Shown here: positions 21,311 through 32,379 of the stretch, in pieces
How positions within the stretch are numbered: the stretch's first letter is position 1
Layout: each line of letters starts with the position of its first letter
Assembly (NCBI GenBank): GCA_030844895.1
Contig: CM061232.1
Location: forward strand, 84,896,555 to 84,960,554
Direction: 5' to 3'
Length of the DNA: 64,000 nucleotides
Source of the DNA: Ambrosia x helenae
Taxonomy: Eukaryota; Streptophyta; Magnoliopsida; Asterales; Asteraceae
Notes under the pieces: generated by a model
Told to the model about the DNA's origin: nothing
Databases searched by the model: none
Seen by the model: the letters and a program-made list of their open reading frames with translations, nothing else
Position numbers and translations under genes: made by a program

Positions 21311-21357
21311 TCATAATGATCATGAAGTTAGACCTTTAGTCATCACGTTAAGACTAT

Positions 21358-22474
21358 AAGGAGTGGTGGGGGGGAAAAAGGGGGATGAAGCGCCATGTGG
21401 CACTTGTGGGACCCTTGAGGGGGGGGGGGGGAAATAATTGTGGGGAGTGGAAGGGGGGGGGGGGGAAGAGGGGGGGAAGTGACATGTGGAATTTATTTAT
21501 TTATTTATTTTTTTTTAATTTTCTTTTTTAATAAATATAAAACACAATTTTAAAAAAACATAATATTAATTCATCTAATAAACTACAAAGTAAATAAAAA
21601 AATACATGAAATTTAAAAAAAAAACATAAAAAAAATACACGTTAGTTATCGCTATCGTCTTCATCAGATGGGTAATCTCTTGGTATACTCCAAATATGAT
21701 CAACCAGATCCGCTCGAAGGTTGTGATGTGTTTGGCTATTCTTGATTTCAAAGTTGTTGGCGTTTCTTTCTTCATCCGTAATGTTTTCTTGACTTTGCTG
21801 CGTTTCCTCACCAAAGTACTCGCATATTGCACGTCCTTCATCCTCCAAAATCATGTTATGTAAAATTACGCATGCGTACATCACATTTCGTATATGCGTT
21901 TTTTTCCCACAGTCGGCAGGGTTGGGCCAAAATGTGCCATCTTTTTTTCAACACACCAAAAGCACGCTCAACATCTTTCCGTGCAGCCATTTGAGCTTTG
22001 TTAAACTTTTTTCTCTTAGGGTCTAACGTAGTCCTCCGTGTAAACGATTTTAACGAACACGGCCCAATCAGGGTAAATTCCATCTGCTAGAAGATACCCG
22101 TACTTGTATTCTGCCTCGTTTAAGAAAAAAGTTCCTTTTGGTGCAACATCGTTTATAAGATCGTTGAAGATTGGGGATTGATTAAGAACAGTCCTATCGT
22201 TCAACGAACCGGGCACAACAAAAAACGCATGCCAAATCCAAAGATCTTGTGACACAACCGCTTCAAGCATGATACACGGCGTTTTATGAAAACCGATAGC
22301 GTGTTGGCCTTGCCACTCAGTTGGACAAAGTTGCCACTCCCATTTCATACAATCTATACTCCCGAGCATACCGGGAAAAACCATGTTTTTCTTCGTGAAA
22401 CTCTCAAAGTTGTTGGACGTCACTAAATGTTGGTTTTCTCAAATATTTTTTTAAATATAAATCAATGACGCCCG
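21358..22474 (-). mobile_element. PIF/Harbinger-like DNA transposon, truncated
   Basis: The left end reads TAA/GGAGTGGTGGGG, like a PIF/Harbinger terminus with its 3-bp target. It is followed by long G runs, a poly-A/T stretch and the transposase. The right end stops abruptly at 22475 where the 212-bp direct repeat begins, so the other terminus and the transposase N-terminus are missing. Confidence 0.65.
21642..22474 (-). pseudogene. Harbinger-type transposase (Plant_tran/DDE_Tnp_4), N-truncated and frameshifted
   Basis: Three frames cover the domain in order. First LRKPTFSDVQQL, FPGMLGSIDCMKWEW, LEAVVSQDLWIWHAFF and YKYGYLLADGIYPDWA (22474-22016). Then DPKRKKFNKAQMAARKDVER and AFGVLKKRWHIL (22083-21856). 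Last VILHNMILEDEGRAI with an acidic tail (21884-21642). SIDC carries the first catalytic Asp, ADGIYP the second and the DVERAFG region the Glu. The HTH N-terminus is missing beyond 22474. Frame breaks near 22060 and 21880. Confidence 0.85.
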
Positions 22475-22686
22475 CACAAAATACAACCTATGATGCATCT
22501 TAAATGTGAGATCTTTCAACCCCTTATAATCATCAACCTCTCTCAACCTTTCATCATCACTATCACAATTCATTAGTAACCTGTTCCTCTTATATATCTA
22601 CTAGTGTGAATGCCTGCGTGTTGTTGTGGGTATTTACGTTTTATTTTTGTTTAATGAGAATTGACATAAAAACAACAAAATAAAAG
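22475..22686 (+). repeat. 212-bp direct repeat, copy 2 (with Helitron 3' terminus)
   Basis: Repeats 20052-20263. It contains CTAG at 22601-22604 followed by a decayed hairpin (TGCCTGCGTGTTGTTGTGGG). It abuts the truncated Harbinger element at a short CACAAAA match. Confidence 0.85.
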
Positions 22687-23051
22687 ATAGTAGATGTTAG
22701 TATGGGCAAATTGACCCTAACATAACTATATGGACTGCATTGCAGGTTGCCACCTTTATCAGAACCCATATCTCATGTACAACAAATGTTTATTACAAAG
22801 CATAAGATAGATGACACATGCAATCATACATAAACTAAAGTAGAATTGGATCTTGTTATAACCTTGTAGAACGAATTCTAAAAAGTAAGATCCATGTAGC
22901 TCATTTGCATCAAAGATGACACATCACCATAGGTACACAAATGACACCCCGCAGAATCACTATGTACAAGCCATGTATTTATTAATAAGTTATCATAATT
23001 TTCAAATATATTATTGGTTCTAGGAAAATCGTATACGAACAAATAATGAAT

Positions 23052-23078
<27 letters not shown>
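22687..23078. other. Non-coding AT-rich stretch
   Basis: No ORF, terminus or repeat recognised, apart from an (AT)n run at 23050-23081. Confidence 0.6.
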
Positions 23079-23085
<7 letters not shown>

Positions 23086-24603
23086 ATCCAGATATTTTGA
23101 AAACTCCTCTGAGTTGTGAGAACTTGAGAACTCCCCTAGTCCAATAATATCAAGACACATAAGCTAGTTAAGGTTATTTTATTGAAGGGCATTTGTGTCA
23201 AATACCATCTCCCCCACCCACCCCACCCCACCCCACACCACACAACACCCTTTTTATTAAATGGTGCAGATTTATTTTAAATTATTATCATCACACTCTC
23301 TCTTTCTCTCTCTCCCTCTCTCACACACACAAGCCTTTCTCTCTCTAAAACACACACACACACGTCTCTCTACCTCTCTAACACACACACCCCCTTCTAT
23401 CTCCCTAACACACACTCACACACGTGACACAGAGGACGGTGGTTCGTTGGGGGTGGTTTTGGGGACGATGAGCAGAGACGAACAGCTCTGAATGGTGGGT
23501 CGACGAACAGATCAGAAAGACGAGGCGGATCTGAAAAACGGAGACGAACAGATCCAAATGACGAGATGAACAGATCTGAAAGACAAGGACGGGGGAAGAC
23601 GGTGAACAGATCTGAAAGACGAGTGGTTTGTGGTGGGGTAGGGGCGGAGAACGGCCGAAGACGGTGAATGGTGGCGGAGGACAGCGGAAGACGGTGGTCG
23701 TGGGATGTACAAATCCTTCAAAGCAGGTTTTTTGTTGTTGTTGTTGTTGTTATTATTATTATTAATATTATTATTATTATTTTGTTATTATTATTATTGT
23801 TATGTTGTTGAAGAGTGATGATATTGGTGGTGATGAAGTCTTGCAGATGAAGCTTTTGTGGGTTTTTTTTTATATTGTAAATAAAACAATGGTGTATAAA
23901 TGTTGGTTTGTTTTAACATTGATGTAATAAATATTGGTTTGTTTTATAGTGGTGTAACTCAATGTTTTATTTACAATATTGAGTTTGTGGACAAGATTTT
24001 TGTAGAATTAATTTTTAGATGTAGGTTGTGTATATTTTTTTGGTGTAACTGTGTTTTACATTGGTGTTTTTGTTGTTTTTAGGCAAGTTTTTTGTTTGTT
24101 TACATTGGTGTAACACATATATTACATGGTTTTGTTTGTTAAAAATTTGTGTAAGGGATATATTACATTGGTGTAAGGGATATAATGGCTCTCAAATTTA
24201 TAAATATATTACATGTTTTGTTGTTTAAAATTTGTTGTTTTACATTGGTGTAACGGATATATTACATGTTTTGTTTATTTAAAATTTGTGTAAGGGATAT
24301 ATTACATTGGTGTAAGGGATATAATGCACTAATGTAAATAAGTACACTAAAAAATGGATGATGGTGACTGATGTGATTACTGATTTGTGTGGAGGAGTGA
24401 TAAACAATTGTCATTCTATACCTAAAATACGCTTAAGGCATATTATTTTAATTAGAAATTATAATCAGATTTTATAATCCACATAATGACAAAACAATTC
24501 ATAGATGAAATCTCAACCATTGAATGTTCAAGATCAAAGGTCCAAAAGAGTTCATATGGTTCTCACAACTCATAGTGGTTTTCAAAGTATCCTAACCCTA
24601 TAC
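23079..24603. mobile_element. Non-autonomous TIR element with TATAGG...CCTATA ends
   Basis: The left end (TATAGGATCCAGATATTTTG, then GAGTTGTGAGAAC) and the right end read in reverse (TATAGGGTTAGGATACTTTG, then GAGTTGTGAGAAC) form imperfect terminal inverted repeats of about 55 bp. The inside is low-complexity: CCCCA runs, CT- and CA-rich tracts (23281-23430), a GATCTGAAAGACGA-type tandem array, TTG/TTA microsatellites and a block with repeated TTACATTGGTGTAA. No transposase. The target duplication is obscured by the neighbouring (AT)n, so the superfamily (perhaps Mutator) is open. Confidence 0.6.
23484..23640. repeat. Degenerate tandem repeat of an ACAGATCTGAAAGACGAG unit
   Basis: At least four imperfect copies of a 30-40 bp unit, purine-rich on the plus strand. 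Confidence 0.65.
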
Positions 24604-25197
24604 AAATCAACAAAAGAATAAAGTATTGGAAATTCATACCAAGTCAACACTAAGGAAAACATTACCAGTGGGAAGATTAATTTGAATACGTCAAAGACTC
24701 AAAGGAATTCCAGGTGGTTGTAGTGTTTTCCGGCGAAGACTTCGATGGTGGTTCAACATTAACATGTCCCTATCTCAGCTCAAGATCTCCATTGCCTCAT
24801 ACAGTACCCTCAATGTGGCGGGTAGCACAACACCTAGGTTGGATTGTTATTGTAGTAAGCATAGCTAACACTTTTTCAATTGTAAAAGTGAACACAAATG
24901 TGTTTGTGGGACAAACCAACCGCATCAGGACGTTTTGACCATTACTAAAGTGACCCACTTCAACCCAAACCCACATTGACCCATTACATAATGCAATCAT
25001 TTTTATACGTCTAAAAAGTAGTAACCATATTTGTAACCCTTGTTGGCGGGGTGGATCAAAATATGTCTTTGGATGTATCTTATAAAAAATATGTCTTTGA
25101 ATGTATCTTATAAAAAATATGTTTTTGGATTTACCTTTTAGACTATAAGGGGGCATGAACGAAATATGAAAGCGGCTTACATATGCTATCGAAAAAA
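24604..25197. other. Non-coding stretch with a short tandem repeat
   Basis: No gene. At 25055-25132 a roughly 31-bp unit (AATATGTCTTTGGATGTATC..) is repeated about 2.5 times. Confidence 0.55.
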
Positions 25198-25800
25198 AAT
25201 TGAAAAATAAACTTCATTAAAAAACCGCTAAAAACTCGTCTCCAAGGAGGAGACCGAGCCGCCCCAAAGAAACCTTATACCAATTTAAAGTTACACCAAG
25301 AATACCAAGTGCAATTGTTCTCTTTTTTCATATTTTTATACCATAAAAATCCTATTGACTTGACATCCGAAATAATCTCTGAGTTCTTAACTTCTTTCCT
25401 TTAAAAACCAATTCATTCCGAGCCTTCCATATGGGCCAACACATAATAATTATGATATGTCTGCCAAGTCTCTCGTATCAAAAGCAAAAATGGGTGGTAT
25501 GTCAAGTCTCTCGTATCAAAAGCAAAAATGGGTGGTATGACAGACCAACACGCGATCATCTACCATGTTCCGCAACTGTATCCGCAGCCTGTGAACAAAT
25601 GTGTTGCTGTCTCCTCGCCTTCGTCGCACAGCAGACAAACTGTACTGTCCGTGTATATGTTTCTCTTTGCCAACGCCGTCTTTGTAGGAATCCTCTCATT
25701 AATCACTCTCCACATAAAATTGCTGCATTTTGACGGAAGCCAACTGCACCATTTCAGCGCGAACAAGCTGCTGTTGTCATTGTTTTTGGACAGCCACTAA
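25198..25800 (-). pseudogene. 5'-truncated LINE fragment with zf-RVT domain
   Basis: The minus strand (25766-25560) reads WCSWLPSKCSNFMWRVI, ERIPTKTALAKRNI, CLLCDEGEETATHLF and TGCGYSCGTW, the zinc-binding domain at the end of plant LINE ORF2, with its cysteine/histidine ligands. Leftward it passes into a non-coding 3' region ending in A/T-rich sequence near 25198. Only the 3' end of the LINE is present, as expected for incomplete target-primed reverse transcription. It is distinct in sequence from the LINE at 1-3595. Confidence 0.82.
25462..25543. repeat. Two-copy 40-bp tandem duplication in the LINE fragment
   Basis: GTCTCTCGTATCAAAAGC followed by AAAAATGGGTGGTATG occurs twice in a row. 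Confidence 0.85.
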
Positions 25801-26047
25801 CTACAGCTGTAGAGAAGCCGCCGCCGCTCCCAGTCCATAACCATGAATCTTCTGCATCAGTAAGATGGGTTACGTGTAAACTGATTATTGAGATTCATTA
25901 ATTCCAAAGTTTTATACAAGGTGTGAGTCACTGTGGATGATTTTGTGATCAACATTTATTATAGATTATTTATTTAAACTTGAATGCATCAGTTATCTTA
26001 ATAAACTCAAAATGTTTATTTTTTTTCATTCATATACTATTACTATA
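25801..26047. other. Short non-coding spacer
   Basis: AT-rich. Nothing recognised between the LINE fragment and the next Helitron. Confidence 0.5.
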
Positions 26048-26806
26048 CTAGTGGGTTGGCCCGCGCGATGCGGCGGGTACACAACCTCTAATGTAACACT
26101 ACTATACACAATCTAAAAGACATGTTATAAGATGCTAGTCGCACTCTAAAGCATTTAAGAAGTCGTTAATGTTCTCTAAATATTTTTGTTTAATAAGAAT
26201 AGGGGACCAAATTCCGGCTTAGTGATATGATAGTTATGAATGTCAAATATTTATGTTATAAACTATGTCGTCAAGGCGAATAGGCGCACTTACGATAGCC
26301 AGAATGGCATGTAAAAAAGAAAATAAAAAAATTAATCACTTTATTCATCTATGCTTTAGTGATTGCACGAAATTGACTAAACACGATGTATCGATGGTTA
26401 ATGATAGAGTTTATGAGTTGCGTTATTATTTTGCATTGTCCATAATCGATCCGTAATAGATGTATCGATGGTTAATGATAAATTTTATGAGTTGCATTAT
26501 TATTTTGATTGCCCATGATCGATCTGTGATAGATGTATCGATGGTTAATGATAGAGTTTATGAGTTGCATTATTATTTTGCATTGTCCATGATCGATTCG
26601 TGATAGATGTCTCGATGGTTAATGATAGAGTTTATGAGTTGCATTATTATTTTGTACAATTGCTATTAAAAGTGGTACATAAGGGTATAAATGGAACAAA
26701 GAGGGTAAAAATTTAGAGATTACACTTAGAGCATTTGGTATGTCATCTTAATTTTGACATTTTAGACATTTTTGCCCATGGCTCCCCTTTTATAATGTAG
26801 TATAGA
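26048..26806 (-). mobile_element. Small non-autonomous Helitron (759 bp)
   Basis: Both termini are canonical on the minus strand. The 5' end is TCTATACTACATTATAAAAG at 26806, preceded by A. The 3' end is hairpin CCCGCCGCATCGCGCGGG, eight bases and CTAG (26048-26051), followed by T. Insertion between A and T is the Helitron hallmark. The inside has no Rep/helicase and carries a 73-bp tandem array. It resembles the 5' part of the Helitron at 28480-30428. Confidence 0.85.
26387..26655. repeat. 73-bp tandem array, 3.7 copies
   Basis: Each unit starts GTATCGATGGTTAATGATA and contains GAGTTGCATTATTATTTTG and a (T/A)GATCGATC-like core. Starts at 26387, 26460, 26533 and 26607. Confidence 0.85.
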
Positions 26807-27037
26807 TAAACATAAACATAAAGAGGGAGTAATTATAATAAAGAGGGATGAAATTAAAGAGGGATGAAATGATTTCTTTGGGTTACATGGTACAAGTATC
26901 TTAATGCATTGAAGGGTAAATTAGGGAAGATTTATATGACATTTGAGGGTTAAAGCACATGGCTTTTCATATGCCATCTTAAGTTTACCAACTTGGACAA
27001 CTTTGCCCATCCCTCACTCTTTATAATGTAGTAGAGA
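26807..27037 (-). mobile_element. 5' end of a second Helitron
   Basis: The minus strand begins TCTCTACTACATTATAAAG at 27037 and continues with sequence related to the neighbouring Helitron (GATGGCATATG..). The 759-bp Helitron seems to be inserted in it. Its own 3' end is not identified. Confidence 0.6.
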
Positions 27038-28479
27038 TAATAACATTGTTTTGCAGATATACTTAGAATATCCCTTTTGTAGTTTAAACTATTTCAAGCT
27101 TTGCTCTCTGTTAATTCAATCCAATATGGCTAAGAGATACTCTTTGTTTGAGCTTTGTTGAAACTCTAAAGATTTAATTTGGACTCCAAAATTTATTTAC
27201 AATAAATTAATTTAATTATAATTAATTATTCAACAAAGATGTAACCTATGGAAAATATTAATGAAGGGCTAAATATTAAATCAATTTTTTCTTGAAAAAA
27301 AAAAAGAATATGGATCTTAATATATGTTTTGTAGCTTGCATGTGGTATAAGTTGGTTGAAACATATGCCACATGAAGGAAATGTCTACGCAAACTTTTTC
27401 AAGTTTAATGAGACACACCTTAAGAACCCATAAACATGAGAACGCGTAACGTGTATATACTTGGAAATACAAAAAAAACACAAAAGTTGAGATCGACTCA
27501 TTAAATTAAGAATTAAGCTTAACAATAAAGAAGATCATAAGTTATATCAACATCACCAATTACAAACTAATAAGATGGATTAAACCACTAGAATGTATCA
27601 AAAAGTTCTTAACCATTGACGTCAGTCTGTTATTTGCTTCATCAAATTCTAAATTCTTTTTCTACAACTCTTGTAGCCGTGAAACCATTACGCAAATATC
27701 ACTCTGCAACAAATGAACCAAACAATATTTTAAGCATATTTTAAATACTCATGCCTTGACCATTATTAATCAAGCATGTTTTTTTTTTTCATTTTTTGGT
27801 TGCAAATCAAAACATCTGATAAGAAGCACAACAAACACCATTATAGATTAACCTACACCTAAATTAAGCCCTAATTAGAAGGAAAAACCTAACTAATTTC
27901 ACAAAAATCCTCTGTCCAAAACGTGAAAATTCCATAAAACATACATGATCACTTCACAAACAATTAAACAAACGCACAAAGTACCTCTAAAAAACATACT
28001 AAATGATTAAAAAACAATAGATTCATTGAGTTCACGAAATACCTCTAAAAAGGTTCAATTGAACAACATGGATTTGAGGCCTGCGATTTCTATGATTGAC
28101 AATCAAAAATCATAAAATGCTTGTGGAATTTCAGAACCGATAGTAGATGTTTGAGTTTGTGGATTAAAGGTGAATACTATGATTCAAAATGATGATTTTA
28201 TAGTTGTCATCAAATTAAATTGAAACAATAACTTTTCATCAATGGATCATTGATTTCTTGGAAGGTGAAAGGTGGAAGGGTATTATGGGGATGAGATTTT
28301 AGTTTTTAACTAAAAACAAAACACAAAATTACTATCATAACCTCCAAAGTGTCTTAATTGTCACAAGTATGCCTATTATACCCTTAAATTTATTGCTTAA
28401 ATATGTTGTACATGTTGCTTCTTAAGTTGTATGGAAATGAAAATGACCATGTTAGCCATCACTCCTCCTTTATAATGTA
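27038..28479. other. Non-coding region ending in a Helitron 5' segment
   Basis: No ORF of interest. The last 150 bp (28330-28479), read on the minus strand, match the repeat-F/Hel-1 5' region (AAAGGAGGAGTGATGGC, AAGAAGCAACATGTACAAC), so a Helitron starts here and runs left. Its first bases were split off by the Helitron that begins at 28480. Confidence 0.6.
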
Positions 28480-30428
28480 CTAGCAGGAACCCGCGCGTTG
28501 CGGCGAGGTTGTATTGTGTTTGGCTGTTGCGTTTAGTCAATCACGTTGTTGGTGTTGTACATTATACACACATCTTAGATGACTAATCAAATCTTCTTCT
28601 CCCTTTTTTGCTTTTCTATTTCTTTCGTTTTGTAATGCGAATTTCTTCATGGTAACCACCGAAGCAACCATCTTTTAATTTGGTTTTTAATAGAAAGATA
28701 TTGAAAGAATGCATTAATCATTTATGTTTCATGTCTGTTTTATGCAAAATACATTAACGGAGCCTAAAGATAACCCTTTGTTTCTCAAACCAATCTAGGT
28801 TCTAAACCGGTTCGGTCTTTTTAAGAAAGGTTAGAACCGGTTTTCGTTTTTGGCCAAACAGGTACATGCTAGAAACCGGAGTGGGCAAAAAATAAACCGA
28901 AACTCTAAGAACCTATTGGTTTACCCGAGGGTTGCCGTGGGATCCAAATACAAATTGCAATACAAGAATGTGATTATTTACAAGACGCAAAAAATGCAGG
29001 TTCAATAGTACACCTTGGTACCCAATGTTGTGGTTCAAATAAGCCCTTCTGAAATAAATATTTATCTACGCGTTAAGTGTCAGGTTACTAAGTTGACATG
29101 TTAACTTCTATGAAGCCAAATTATAGATTGGATCCACTAAAGCACCCATTTCTTGAGCATTTTGTTGGCATTCGTCTATGTCCCATTTCAACACATTTCC
29201 AAATCTGAATAATAAGCAACACATGACACAATGCTTAGAACAAAATAAAAATAAATGATGGTAGCAAGTATATGACATAGTTTAACGCATACAAACCAAT
29301 TCATGAGTACATACCATGGCATAAGAATTAGAAACAAAGACAGTCTACAAACTGATTAGCCGATATGTAAGAAGAAAGGCAATTATATCACAAAAAACAA
29401 ATGAAATCAAGCGCAAGGAGAATACTACCCTTTCAATATCATATCAGCAGCTTTTCTTTTCATAATTTCTCGCGCACGTTGCGGCGCGGACATGTTAAAT
29501 CACAAAAGAAATCACGAAGATAAATTAATCAAAACAATTTACTGGCAAATGACTGCGTGTTGCTGGAGACACTTTAAACTCGGGTGACGCTTGTTTTCAT
29601 ACCATTTAGTTCAACAACCACAATGCAATTCCACTAACAATATATTACTTATATTTCATTCTCTAACTGGTGTACCCAATTTTTCAATTTGTAGATGTAC
29701 AACAATGAATTATGTAATAACTTATTGAAACTATCAAAGTAGTAATATGATTTTTTTGCTGCTACTTCATTTGTCGCTCTATTCACCAAGTTTTTATGCT
29801 TTCATTTAGAACTAAAATACAAGTAAATGGTACATATTTAAAATTAGAACAATGAGACTTACAACAAACAACTCCAATAAAGATAATTTCGAATTAGTGA
29901 ATGACAATTTATCGAGACAAAATTTTAAACACTGCGCATCACTAAAGAGAAGGTTACGTGAAGTACCTAGAAAAGTGTGATTAGCCTGTAAAACGGTAAG
30001 CATATGACCCACTTGCTTTCTCTTCTAACTCATTTTCAACCATTTGAATAAGAAATTTCTATCACTTGCTTTCTTTTCTAACTCATTTTTAACCATTTGA
30101 ATAAGCAATTTCTATCACTTTTCAATTGAATTTCCCATTCAATTGCAATTATATCCATGATATTGATTACATGGGTTTCCTTTAAGCATATAATGGAGCA
30201 GAACCGAAGAGGCTTCAAAAATCAATGTGACGGTTTCAAAGGTTGAATAAGGTGTATGACTTGAATTACTCATTTATACAATTACCATTAAATGTTGTAC
30301 AAAAGGGCATAAAAGGAAGAAATTGGACAAAAATTATAGATTTATACTAAGACTCTTGATATGCCATCTTAAAAAAGATGTAAATTTACCTTCTTATCCA
30401 TCAAGCACCCATTATATAGAAGTATAGA
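28480..30428 (-). mobile_element. Non-autonomous Helitron (about 1.95 kb)
   Basis: The minus-strand 3' terminus has hairpin CGCCGCAACGCGCGGG and CTAG at 28480-28483. The 5' terminus TCTATACTTCTATATAATG is at about 30428, next to a (TATAGA)n run that makes the exact base uncertain. The 3' end abuts the truncated 5' end of another Helitron. An exon-like stretch near 29110-29205 (acceptor TTATTCAG, minus strand) has no recognised identity. No transposase. The GC-rich string near 29472 looks like an older Helitron hairpin without CTAG. Confidence 0.72.
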
Positions 30429-30482
30429 TATAGATATAGATATAGATATAGATATAGATATAGATATAGATTATAGATTATA
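30429..30482. repeat. (TATAGA)n microsatellite
   Basis: About eight units next to the Helitron 5' end; it may have grown from the TCTATA terminus. Confidence 0.85.
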
Positions 30483-30485
30483 GAT

Positions 30486-30681
30486 ATAGGGTCAACAACA
30501 ACAAGAATCACCACATAAATCACCAAACACAATTCTTTGGTTTCTCGCCTCAAAACCTTTCTATCATCATAGGTTCCTTACCGTATCTTTCAATTTATTT
30601 ATCATTTCTTTTTTTTTCTCTACCATTGCATTAAAGCTTGATACGCAAACATTATTTCCTTTCCATATCTTTCATTTTATT

Positions 30682-30732
<51 letters not shown>

Positions 30733-30995
30733 TTCTCTATGGCATTTCATTGAAGCTTGATACGCAAACATTGTGATGTTAATTAGTATTTTTTTTTTAG
30801 GAATCTTGATTTAGTTGGTCAAATAGTTTTTTTTTTTAACCATGAAACTCTGTTAATGTAAAAATGAGTTTGTTGATTTATGGTGATTGATGATAATTGA
30901 TAGGTGGGATTAATATTGTCTCTAAATGGCAAAAGATGGATTCGAGATCATCAGGGATAACGTGAAAGGTCTCATCATCTCCTTATACTCATAAT
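30486..30995 (+). repeat. Repeat family F, copy with exon-like segments
   Basis: Shared with 31060-31437 and 54026-54419. It begins with an open 30-codon stretch containing QQQQESPHKSPN and WFLASKPFYHH, ending at a splice-donor-like AG/GTTCCTTACC. A T-rich stretch and a second exon-like piece (GTGGGATTAATATTGTCTC..) follow. It looks like a captured gene fragment multiplied with its carrier. Includes an (ATT)n run at 30690-30732. Confidence 0.6.
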
Positions 30996-31019
30996 CATCA
31001 ACCTTTCATCATCATTATC

Positions 31020-31437
31020 ATCAATTCATTAGTAACTCCTTCCTCTAATATATATATATTATCTATATGGGGTCAACAACAACAAGAATCACCACATAAA
31101 TCACCAAACGCAATTTTTTAGTTTCTCGTCTCAAAACCCTTCTATCATCACAGGTTCCTTACTGTATCTTTCATTTTATTTATCATTTACGTTTTTTTTT
31201 CTCTATGGCATTTCATTAAAGCTTGATATGCAAACATTATTTCCTTTCCGTATCTTTCATTTTATTTATTGTTTTCTTTTTTTTTTTCTCTATGGCATTT
31301 CATTGAAGCTTGATACGCAAACATTGTGATGTTAATTAGTTATTTTTTTGTAGGAATCTTGATTTAGTAGGTCAAATAGTTTTTTTAACCATGAAACTGA
31401 GTTAATGATAAAAAATGAGTTCATGCATTTATGGTGA
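31020..31437 (+). repeat. Repeat family F, second copy, interrupted by a Helitron
   Basis: Tandem neighbour of the preceding copy, with the same exon-like start and donor. It breaks off at GGTGA (31437) where the Helitron at 31438-33198 is inserted, and resumes at 33199. Confidence 0.65.
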
Positions 31438-32333
31438 CTAGTGGGAAGCCCGCGCAATGCGGCGGGACATAACTAACACCAAACAGAACATAGACGTGAA
31501 AAGTTGAATTACATGTCACGTGATTGCTATGGTTATTAGAATCAAATAACCCTGATGCTAGGTGGTGTGCCATACGGATATACCTCAATCAGGCCATTGT
31601 GTTTAGTATCGAGCTTCCCATAAAAGAATTTTATAAAGCAAACAAACATCAAAACAATATTTACAAGCATGGAATCCGCTACTTTGTCATTTGTTTCATA
31701 CTGAATTACCACATTGCAAGCTAATCAACCACACATACCCAAAAACCAATATTAATGATTTTTTACTAATCATCCAAAAACTATAGTTTGTGAAAACTTT
31801 GATATCAAAGTTCTTGCCAATTCGAGGATACAGTTCCATCTCTTAAGATACTAACAAACATAAGATATACCCGGACCAAATCACCAATAATTACTTAAGC
31901 AAACATAAATTATGTTCAAAACTATTAGGATAAATTAAAGAATTTATTTATAGACAGGGGCATAAGAAAACTTCAAAAACCCAAGTACAAAAAATGTAAT
32001 TGTAACATTGTATAGAGTTTCAAACAGTAGCATTTTGGCCAACTATAAAGATAAAATAATTTGGTTGGTACATTTTATATTGATTTCATAGAATTAGAAT
32101 TTATGTTGCCATATATTTCTCCCAAATGACCATAAGGCATAAGCAATTGATGGAAAATATCATTAAAAGACAACACGATTAGACATGTTTCTATATGAAC
32201 GACATTAAAATCGGAATTGACATGTTTCCATATGAATAGGTTGAACTTCCCACTAAAGGAAGTAGTACTAACAACAAAACTTGAATTTGACATCAACCTG
32301 CAAAATTTTGATTAGTAAATTACACAAACACAA

Positions 32334-32379
<46 letters not shown>

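Noticed and set aside
23261..23491. Ser/Leu/Thr-rich plus-strand ORF
   Set aside because: Encoded by CT/CA-rich low-complexity DNA.
24680..24940. Possible gene fragment (plus ORF with SSRSPLPHTVPSMWRV)
   Set aside because: No homology I can recognise and no conserved copies in the window.
26387..26655. CRISPR-like repeat-spacer pattern
   Set aside because: Units are contiguous 73-bp tandem repeats without spacers, in a plant genome.
29460..29500. Possible extra Helitron 3' terminus (GCGCACGTTGCGGCGCGG)
   Set aside because: GC hairpin only; no CTAG at the expected distance and no A/T border.
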